From Onthophagus taurus (Eukaryota > Arthropoda > Insecta > Coleoptera > Scarabaeidae): a stretch of 64,000 nt of DNA. Position numbers and translations under genes: made by a program. The stretch covers positions 6,634,001 to 6,698,000 of the forward strand of contig NW_027248940.1 in the NCBI RefSeq assembly GCF_036711975.1. The letters are read 5' to 3'. The number at the start of each line of letters is the position of its first letter. Positions within the stretch are counted from its first letter, which is position 1. Positions 53,431-61,602 of the stretch are shown here, piece by piece. A model generated the notes under the pieces. That model did not search any database. It was not told where the DNA came from and saw only the letters and a program-made list of their open reading frames with translations.

Positions 53431-55283
53431 CAGGGTGATTCATAAGTAATGGGCCAAATTGTAAATGTACGTTCAGGAGGCCAAAATAATAATATTTTCA
53501 TTAACAATAATGGGTCTTAGTCTGCTCCTTACTGAGATACAGGATGTTAAAGCGAAAAAAATAAAATAGATTTTTGTTAATAGATCAGCTACTTTTCTAC
53601 ATAATGACTCATAGTTGACTTATAGTTTTTGTAAGGGTAAACAATGTGTGAGAGGATTTGAGTTAACTCGAAGATGTCGCCACATGCGCCATATCAATTT
53701 ATTGTACGCCAGTTAATAAAACGAAATACAACATTAGAACAGACTTGAACTAAGACCACTTACGACAACTGTTATCAAAACCTACATGTTATTGTTGTGC
53801 GAAGTTAAATTAAATTTAAGCTTAATTATGAGCTACTGCAAAAGGTTTTCAACATGACCACCACCAGCATTTATACACGCATTTAACCGTTTGGTTAAGG
53901 ATTGTCTGACTTTAAAAAATGTAGCAGGATTATTTCGTATTGAATTAGCTGCATCTTGAATTCTATTCCATAACTCGTCTCGTGTATTTATAGTAGGTTC
54001 AGCATAGACCATTGATTTCATGTAACCCCACACATAAAAATCAAGTGGATTAAAATCGGGACTGCGAGGTGGCCACTGAAATTCACTACCACGTCCAATC
54101 CAACGGTGAGGGAATGTTTCATTCAGATGTTCGCGCACAGCACGTGAAAAATGTGGAGGAGCACCGTCTTGCATGAACCACATATTTCTTCTTAGTTGTA
54201 ATGGAAGATCTCCCAAGAGGTCGACTAAGTCATTATTTAAAAAAATTAAATATGACTCTCCATTTAAATTAGGAGGTAATTCAACTGGGCCCAGTAATGT
54301 ATTGACTATTACACCGCACCACACATTTATTTTAAACTCGTGCTGGAAATGTCTATCTTTTTTTAAACGAGGGTTTTCGGTTTCCCAGGCATGACTATTT
54401 CGCCAATTAAAAACTCCGCGTCTGGTAAAGGTTGCTTCATCCGTGAAAAGAATGTTATTTAGGAATGTTGGATTATTATTCAATTTTCCTTTTAGCCACT
54501 GACAAAATTGAACTCTGATTCGATAATCTGTTGGAAGTAAATTTTGCACAGGTATAAAATGATAGGGATATAAATTTTCCTTGTGTAAAATTCTAGTCAC
54601 GGATGGTTGGCTTATTCCAGTTGCTGCAGACAATCGACGAGTGCTTATTTCAGAATTTTGCGCAATTCTTACCAAAATTTCATCTTCTTGCTGCGGAGTG
54701 ATAATCTTAGGACGTCCTGTATGATATTTTGGACGAAATGAACCTGTTTCACCCAATCGATTATAAATATTTTGAAATATCTTCCGGTTTGTCTGCCTTC
54801 TGTAAGGGTACATTTCACGATATTTTCTGGATGCTGCTTGCCCAGAAAAACGTTCTTGTGCGTAAACGCATAACATGTCTCTCATTTCTTCGTTTGAAAA
54901 GTGATTATGTCTCGGCATTTTGATTTATGTTAGGACAAGAATGATTCAGTTTACTTAACAATAAAATGTTTTAAACTATTCATTAAACGTAAAAGCTCAT
55001 TGACGTTTCATAATTCATATGGCGCATGTGGCGACATCTACGAGTTAACTCAAATCCTCTCACACATTATTGTTTACCCTTACAAAAACTATAAGTCAAC
55101 TATGAGTCATTATGTAGAAAAGTAGCTGATCTATTAACAAAAATCTATTTTATTTTTTTCGCTTTAACATCCTGTATCTCAGTAAGGAGCAGACTAAGAC
55201 CCATTATTGTTAATGAAAATATTATTATTTTGGCCTCCTGAACGTACATTTACAATTTGGCCCATTACTTATGAATCACCCTG
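53431..55283 (-). mobile_element. Intact mariner-superfamily element, ~265-bp TIRs
   Basis: TIRs 53,431-53,694 and 55,017-55,283 start CAGGGTGATTCATAAG and, by eye, differ only by one 3-nt indel and one substitution until they end at ...gccatat. They are flanked by TA (53,429-53,430 and 55,284-55,285). The total is 1,853 bp with one intact transposase gene. The TIR similarity and open frame indicate a young insertion. Confidence 0.92.
53833..54918 (-). CDS. DD41D mariner-type transposase, intact
   Basis: A 361-residue protein. Residues 8-60 form a DUF4817-type helix-turn-helix (NEEMRDMLCVYAQERFSGQA, then FQNIYNRLGETGSF). Residues 68-112 hold a second HTH after GRPKII (SAATGISQPSVTRILH). The DDE catalytic core has LFTDEATF (D160), WFMQDGAPPHF (D251) and PDFNPLDFYVW (D293). 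41 residues lie between the second and third Asp. The enzyme would bind the TIRs in the nucleus and catalyse cut-and-paste at TA. The start ATG is at 54,916-54,918. No disruption was seen. Confidence 0.92.
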   Translation of the reverse strand: MPRHNHFSNEEMRDMLCVYAQERFSGQAASRKYREMYPYRRQTNRKIFQNIYNRLGETGSFRPKYHTGRPKIITPQQEDEILVRIAQNSEISTRRLSAATGISQPSVTRILHKENLYPYHFIPVQNLLPTDYRIRVQFCQWLKGKLNNNPTFLNNILFTDEATFTRRGVFNWRNSHAWETENPRLKKDRHFQHEFKINVWCGVIVNTLLGPVELPPNLNGESYLIFLNNDLVDLLGDLPLQLRRNMWFMQDGAPPHFSRAVREHLNETFPHRWIGRGSEFQWPPRSPDFNPLDFYVWGYMKSMVYAEPTINTRDELWNRIQDAANSIRNNPATFFKVRQSLTKRLNACINAGGGHVENLLQ

Positions 55284-55290
55284 TATATAT

Positions 55291-55580
55291 GGAAAATTAT
55301 GATGCTAATTCACCCTCTAAATTTTCAGTATATTGCAACGCTAATAATTTGTATGGGTGGGCAATGTCTCAATTTATGTCCCTTTCCGATTTTAAATGAC
55401 TATCTGAAAACCAAATAGAAAATTTAGATTTTAATAATAATATACCAGATATTTCCGATTTTGGATATATTTTAAACGTTGATATTGAATACCCTGAAAT
55501 TTTACATGATCTATATAATGATCTCCCGTTAATAGCTGTAAACCTATTACCACCTAACGGTAAATGTGAAAGTGATTAAT
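55291..55580 (+). pseudogene. PolB fragment (right arm and its inner edge)
   Basis: Plus-strand text MENYDANSPSKFSVYCNANN then LYGWAMSQFM, a stop at 55,398-55,400, then DFGYILNVDIEYPEILHDLY and LPLIAVNLLPPNGKCESD. It extends about 50 bases beyond the arm toward the centre and stops exactly at the mariner insertion. Confidence 0.78.
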
Positions 55581-56048
55581 TCCGAATTTATTTAATAAGA
55601 AAAATTATGTTGCACATTATAGAAATTAATTTATATTGAACCATGTGTCCCATAAAACTAAAACTAAAATCCATGGTAGTTCTCGATAGAGTCATGATAC
55701 ATCTACACGGTTTTTTATATTTAAATTTATTTTATCAAGGGCTAAATCCGCAAAGGAAGATGGACTGAATAAAACCATTGTAACGTAACTAAACTTCAAC
55801 ATATTAATTTACCTTTAGATAATTTATATTATAATAATTACACGTTTCCCGGTAAATAATAGGTTACGAGAGACGTATTGAAATCAAATTTGAAATAATA
55901 ATTTTTATTAATTTTGATAATTTGTATTATCATAACGATACGTGTCATAAAAGTATAAGGTCAGCAGAGATATGCATTAGATGTATATATTCCCAGCGAG
56001 TGCTAGTGGTAGCGGTTTCTACACACAGAGGGTCCTTTGATTCACATT

Positions 56049-56342
56049 ATGTATTTAAGCGAACTGGTGGAGAAAAGCGTCACTTCTTCACGCATGTTTA
56101 TGGTAATACTCGGAATAATGGAAAATAGTGAGTTTTATTTATTTTTGTTAAACGTGGTATACAACGGCGTGTATAATCCATCGGAGGGGGATTATATTAT
56201 TATACTAGGCATTCCTTCGGGGATGGAATTTTATTTTACATATTTCGGTAAGTTGTAAACACTAATATTTCTATTAATACTTCTATTAATATTTAAATTT
56301 TAATTTATAGACACCATTCCCGAAGGATTGGAGTGTAAGTAA
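56049..56342 (+). CDS. Small spliced protein of the arms, right copy
   Basis: Exon 56,049-56,247 and exon 56,311-56,342, joined across a 63-nt intron (CG/GTAAGT ... TTTATAG/AC), encode 76 residues beginning MYLSELVEKS. Another frame across the same exon also lacks stops for 68 codons (55,922-56,128), so the frame choice is not certain. A second GTAAGT donor overlaps the last codons, so a further 3' exon is possible. The function is unknown. Confidence 0.45.
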
Positions 56343-57182
56343 TAATTAAAACAAAAAACGATGTATCTAATATCTCTTTTTTTCATAGATTATAACGAAG
56401 ATCTCTTCTAATGTACTGTTAAATAATAAATTATTATAAATGTACTCTAATTTTTTAATACAAAATGGTTTAATAAAAATGATATAATTTAATAAAAATT
56501 TCTTTTTTAACATCTTTAACATAAACGATAGTAAAATCATCCTTAATGTGTTTATTTAATATTCTTTTATTGATACCTTAATTTCCTCCTACGATCAAAC
56601 ATGGTTCCACACCGGCTCTCCAGCAGTATGTTCACAAAACAATGTATTAATTTTACAAAAATTTTTATGTAATCAACATAATGTTACTTGTATTTAAGTC
56701 GTAAATATAATAATTTTTAAATAAAAAATTGATTGTAGTTTTATTATTATTATAATAGTTGTAAAATTTATTGTGAGAAGGAAAATGAAATATAAAATAT
56801 TAAAATGAAATGTGAAATATATCATATCATTAAAAAATAAATCTATTCAGTGTACAACTGAATTTGATGAAACATGGATGTTAACACTGGGTGTGTGATT
56901 TCCTCCTGCTACCCTCAATCAGTAATAAAGAACCAGTAATAAATAACATATTTTTTAAGGTAAGTATTATTATTTCAATTAAGTCATCGCTCCGCGGGGG
57001 AGTAACTTCCGCTGATAAGCATACGAGCGTCGCCTTCGTCTCTCATTGGACGTTATTTGAAATTTATGTATGAACTATTGGAACATAGATGGTGCTTATG
57101 TGACTTTTATTCCCTCCCATATATATTATATTATATATCGCTACCGTTTTACATTTCAGTCGTCGACGTCTAGCGTTACGAT

Positions 57183-57413
57183 ATGTCCCAACGCGATTTG
57201 ATTGTTGCGATACAAGGTTTATTAAATGCCTTAAGTATAAGCGCGAACAAACCTAAAGTTCCAATTTCGTCGTCATCGTCGTTAGAGAAGAATAGGGTGT
57301 ATCGGGTGATACGTTTCACGCAAGTACTATCTTTTTTTTCCGCTGAAATTCAAATAAAAGGATTTTTCATTTCCTACAAGAAAATGTTAATGAAAATTTT
57401 TTTGATTTATTAG
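57183..57413 (+). CDS. Small conserved protein, arm gene 2 (inner, right)
   Basis: Its translation is identical to the left inner copy (76 residues, MSQRDLIVAIQGLL...). The leader donor at about 56,959 (ttttttaag/gtaagtattatt) and the acceptor acatttcag/tcgtcgacg at about 57,160 match those of the outer copy. The TATA-like ctcccatatatattatatta lies in the presumed intron. Confidence 0.5.
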   Translation: MSQRDLIVAIQGLLNALSISANKPKVPISSSSSLEKNRVYRVIRFTQVLSFFSAEIQIKGFFISYKKMLMKIFLIY

Positions 57414-57789
57414 GTTATGTTATGTTTGGATAGGTTGAGTTGAAAAATGATTACTTATTAAAGTTTTGTATAAAAATTCGTTTCCGCGATAAAAAATGTT
57501 TTAGAATGAGTACCAACACGATAGGGTTATCTCAAACTTTTTTTTCAAAATGTCGGTTTTATAGCGCCATCTATTTAGGTTCAAACAACATTTTTTTGAG
57601 ATAAACCCATCATGTTTGGGCTCAAATAAAAGGATTTTTCGTTTCCTAAAAGAAAGTCTTGATGAAATTTTTCTCTTTTATTTATTTTTTTTTTTTCAAA
57701 ATGGCGGTCTATAGGGACACTTATTTAGGGTTAAACGACATTTTTTGAGATAACCTCATCTAACTGTGCTATTTAGTACTGTCATTAAA

Positions 57790-57887
57790 ACTAACACAAG
57801 ACCTAGAACTAGAATCATTCGGGTTTAGCCGTCTTGAGAGACGTGCGGCTAAATCCGAATGATTCTAGTTCTATGTCTTGTGTTAGT
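57790..57887. repeat. 42-bp stem hairpin, right arm only
   Basis: 57,790-57,831 and 57,846-57,887 are reverse complements with two mismatches, around a 14-nt loop (tcttgagagacgtg). A degenerate third half-copy follows at about 57,955-58,020. The segment is absent from the left arm. Confidence 0.85.
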
Positions 57888-58029
57888 TCTACTGCTAATA
57901 TAAAACTAGAACTAGTATAAAGCTATATTACTATGTTGCATATTTTTATTGCACTAAAACTAGAACTAACACTAGACCGATTACTGAAAACATTCTGGTT
58001 TAGCCTTAAGTCTCTCAAGACGAAAATAT

Positions 58030-58465
58030 TCCTCCTTCGAATACATTTTTAACATTTTGATGAAGTTTTATTAGATAATTTGAAGTTTTCATAAAGTTTC
58101 CTAGATTTTATTATGTTCCGATGAAATTTTCGGGTTAACATTAAACTTCGTGATCAAAACTAAAATTTTATTATAATAAAGTTTTTTTAATTTGATTGAA
58201 AGTTCCTTTACTTGATACTTAAATTTTTGGTTAAAGTTTGAAATTTTAATGAAGTTACATAAAATAAATACAAAAATTTGAGAATTGATTGAAGTTTCTT
58301 ACCCAAAAATAAGTTTCAAATAACTTCTTTAAATAATTATTAAACGTTTTTTGTAAAAAAATTAGATTATAACGAAGTTAGATGAAGTGCATTTAGTTCC
58401 ATTGAAATATAATCCAAAATATGCCTAAAAATTAAAGCTTTTACGTATCTTCATTCATTAAATTT
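58030..58465. other. AT-rich degenerate repeat, right arm
   Basis: 'gatgaagttt..aaattttaat' variants. No gene was recognised. Most of this stretch is missing from the left arm. Confidence 0.5.
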
Positions 58466-58565
58466 CCTTATTGATGAAGTTGATTGATGAATTGTTGACG
58501 GACATTGAGTTCAACCCCTGTTCAACCGGTCGACCGGTTCAACCCCTGTTCAACCGACCGGTTCA

Positions 58566-59147
58566 TGATGTAGTTGTTGTTTCTACATCGGTTGTTGTTT
58601 CTACATCTGTTGTTGTTTCTATATCAGTTGTAAAATCTGTTGTTGTTTCTATATCAGTTGTAAAATCAGTTGTTATATCAGTTGTTGTTTCTATATCAGT
58701 TGTTGTTTCTATATCTGTTGTTGTTTCTACATCAGTTGTTGTTTCTACATCGGTTGTTGTTTCTACATCTGTTGTTGTTTCTACATCTGTTGTTGTTTCT
58801 ACATCGGTTGTTGTTTCTACATCTGTTGTTGTTTCTATATCAGTTGTAAAATCAGTTGTTACATCTGTTGTTGTTTCTACATCAGTTGTTGTTTCCACAT
58901 TGGTTGTTGTTTCTACATCTGTTGTTGTTTCTATATCAGTTGTAAAATCAGTTGTTACATCTGTTGTTGTTTCTATATCAGTTGTAAAATCAGTTGTTAT
59001 ATCAGTTGTTGTTTCTATATCAGTTGTTGTTTCTATATCTGTTGTTGTTTCTACATCAGTTGTTGTTTCTACATCGCTTGTTGTTTCTACATCGGTTGTT
59101 GTTTCTACATCTGTTGTTGTTTCTATATCTGTTGTTGTTGTTTCTAA
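58566..59147 (-). repeat. 18-bp minisatellite, right arm
   Basis: About 30 units of 'gttgttgtttctacatcw' with interspersed shorter 'gttgtaaaatca' and 'gttatatca' units. The minus strand translates as ETTTDVE/TTDIE repeats with a Met start (frame 58,563-58,898). The plus strand is also open (58,471-59,154). Which strand, if either, is translated cannot be told. Confidence 0.9.
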
Positions 59148-59159
59148 AAATTAAAGCTT

Positions 59160-59870
59160 TTACGTATCTTCATTCATTAAATTTCCTTATTGATGAAGTT
59201 TAAAAAAAAATCGTTGATATTATTGAAGTTTTTACGATTTTAATCATCAAATTTTAAAGTTTTGGTGAAACTTCATCAAATAAATACAAATTATTTATTA
59301 AAACTTGATGATTAAATGAAGTTTTTTGAATTATTATTAAACTTCTTATAAAAAAATTAAAATTATAACAAGTTAGATGAAGTTGATTTGATTTTATCAA
59401 AGTTTTCTTGACGTATAACCCAAAATTGGGATAAATATTGAAGTTTTGAGGTGATTCTTTCGCATTAAATTCAAATTTTTACTAAAACATTAACTTTTTT
59501 GATGAAGTTTCATAAAATAACATCGCTATCATTGAGGTTATTAAGATTTCACATTTTTAATTCTCAAATTTTAAAGTTTTGGTGAAGTTTCATCAAATAA
59601 ATACAAATAATTTATTAAAATTTGAAGATTTGATGAAGTTTCAATTAAATTTTTTGAATCATTATTAGACTTCTTGTAAAAATTAAGTTTTGTTAAAGAA
59701 TAAGGCTTAAAATTGAAGTTTTGAAGTAGTTTTCTTGTACTAAACTTTCTTATTAACGTTCTGCGGTTAAGTTTCATAAAGTGATGTTGTTATTATTGAA
59801 GTTTTTGTGGTTACTACGTTGATTTTCAACTTTTTGAGTTTGAAATTTTCACAATTTCATAAAACTTCAT
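59160..59870. other. AT-rich degenerate repeat (mirror of 46,861-47,560)
   Basis: The same text as the left arm in reverse complement, with small differences. No gene was recognised. Confidence 0.55.
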
Positions 59871-59874
59871 CAAA

Positions 59875-60060
59875 TAAGGGGTTGAAGGGGGTCAATAAGA
59901 CACTAAGATGGGGTTGAAGGGGGTCAATAGGGCACTAAGATGGGGTTGAAGGGGTTGAAGGGGCGTCGACCGATCCTTAAGGATGCTACAGGTGGCGCCA
60001 CCGTCGACCGATCCTTCGATCCTTAAGGAGCAGGGGGAGCAACCTTCGATCCTTAAAGTA
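59875..60060. repeat. 49-bp palindrome repeat and 'ggggttgaaggggg' repeat
   Basis: Mirror of 46,690-46,860, with the GGTGGCGCCACC palindrome at about 59,991-60,002 and TCCTTAAGGA at 59,966-59,975. Confidence 0.7.
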
Positions 60061-60147
60061 GATATCCCCTCCCATTATTCCCTCCTATATATATTATATT
60101 ATATATCGCTACCGTTTTACATTTCAGTCGACGTCTAGCGTTACGAT

Positions 60148-60381
60148 ATGTACCAACGCGATTTGATTGTTGCGATACAAGGTTTATTAAATGCCTTAAG
60201 TATAAGCGCGAACAAACCTAAAGTTCCAATTTCGTCGTCGTCGTCGTCGTCGTCGTTAGAGAAGAATAGGGTGTTGTATCGGGTGATACGTTTCACGCAA
60301 GTACTATCTTTTTTTTCCGCTGAAATTCTATGTACTTTAATCGATGTTGTTGTTATTACAAGCGTTTTCTGTATATTTTGA
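60148..60381 (+). CDS. Small conserved protein, arm gene 1 (outer, right)
   Basis: A 77-residue frame, MYQRDLIVAIQGLLNALSI..., with KPKVPIS before an 8-Ser run encoded by an uninterrupted TCG/CGT repeat. The tail after FSAEI is LCTLIDVVVITSVFCIF, hydrophobic enough to be a membrane segment. It is the mirror of 46,370-46,603. The acceptor acatttcag precedes the ATG by about 20 nt. The function is unknown. Confidence 0.45.
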   Translation: MYQRDLIVAIQGLLNALSISANKPKVPISSSSSSSSLEKNRVLYRVIRFTQVLSFFSAEILCTLIDVVVITSVFCIF

Positions 60382-60398
60382 TCATTTTGAGCATGTTG

Positions 60399-60835
60399 TT
60401 ACGTGCCAAATTTTCATTTACCTTTGTTTTGTTTTGTGTTGTTACTTTGTGTGCTGAGGTGAAATATGAGTTGCATTTCGCGTTTAGGGTTTTGAATTTA
60501 TTATTTTGATTTATTGTTTTTTTATTTTAATTACACTTTATTTCAGTGACGATCGTAACGGAGTTTCCTTTAATCCTTTTTTTTTTTTTTTTCCTGAACT
60601 AAGTTTTCCTATTATTTAATTCTTTTCTTTAATTTCTTATTTTAAACTTGTTATTTTTCGTAATCTTTCCTTCTTTTATATTCTTCCGTCTTTTCTTTTC
60701 TTTGAGCGTTCCGAGTTTGCGTTAAGGATCTGATAAGGTGGGGGTTGTTAGATATCGGAAACGGATAATTGACATCTTGATTATTATTGGTCCATCGACG
60801 ATACGTTGAAGAACTGTGTGCATTAGTAGTATAGA
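60399..60835. other. T-rich spacer between inverted repeat and Polinton B
   Basis: No gene was recognised. It contains poly(T) near 60,578 and T/C tracts. 'attagtagtatagattcgccgattcaa' at its end also occurs at about 32,494. Confidence 0.45.
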
Positions 60836-60839
60836 TTCG

Positions 60840-61119
60840 CCGATTCAAGAACCTCCTCCTCGAACCTGCGTTCTAGGAGGAGGTTCTTGAATCGGCAAAT
60901 TTTTTGGGGGTCAGAGGAGGTTCGATGAGGAGAGGAGGTTCTTGAATCGGCGATTCTTTTGAGGGTCGGAGGAGATTCGATGAAGAGAGGAGGAGGTCAA
61001 TTAACTTGAGAAGGTCATGTTATTTTGACGAAATTATTAAAAATTTATCTTTATTAAAAATGTATCTTTATTTAGGTTATGTTATTAAAAATTTATCTTT
61101 ATATGTAACCTGTTTACCT
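60840..61119. repeat. Hairpin of Polinton-terminus debris
   Basis: 60,840-60,860 and 60,875-60,895 form a perfect 21-bp stem (ccgattcaagaacctcctcct) with a 14-nt loop. Two more copies of 'aggaggttcttgaatcggc' and a 'gtcaattaactt' block follow. These motifs also lie inside the true terminal repeat (about 61,318-61,385). This is the remnant of another terminus of the same family. Confidence 0.7.
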
Positions 61120-61428
61120 AGATGAAAACAATTACTATGTTTATCCTTCGACGCTTCTCAATGAACTGGTAATGTTTTCGATATATCTCTTAACTTATTG
61201 TACACAAAGGTATACGGTTTTGGGACATGTAGGTATACAAATAAGTGAGTCATGATCTACCTGCGGGATATTTTTTAAAATTTATTGTGTAAAGGTATAC
61301 GGAGCTTTAAAATATGCGAGGAGGTTCTTGAATCGGCAAATTTTTTGGGGGGATACGTTCGAGGAGGAGGTCAATTAACTTAATACTAGTAAGTGAGTCA
61401 TGATCTACCTGCGAGATATTTTTTTAAT
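61120..61428. repeat. Left terminal inverted repeat of Polinton B
   Basis: Homologous to 10,497-10,804 in reverse complement. Internal subrepeats 'gtgagtcatgatctacctgcg' occur at about 61,245 and 61,393. The flank directly left of the AG is ttacct. Confidence 0.75.
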
Positions 61429-61602
61429 TTATTATGCAGAGGTATACGGAGTTATAAATATACATGTATACAAACGCACTCGATGCATCCTCCTCCTCCC
61501 CAATAAGTTTCAGGAGCGGTGAGGGTTTATAAACGCCTGCGAAATGTGGTATTGACGTAGTTCTTTCATAACAAGTAGAAGTGTACAACATTAAATTGTA
61601 AA

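Larger units (their letters stand above)
55344..60398. repeat. Right arm of the giant inverted repeat
   Basis: Mirror of 46,366-50,435. It is longer than the left arm because it keeps 57,745-58,440 and a longer minisatellite. It ends at 'atcattttgagcatgtt'; the left arm has 'atcattttgaacatgtt', after which the two diverge. Confidence 0.9.
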
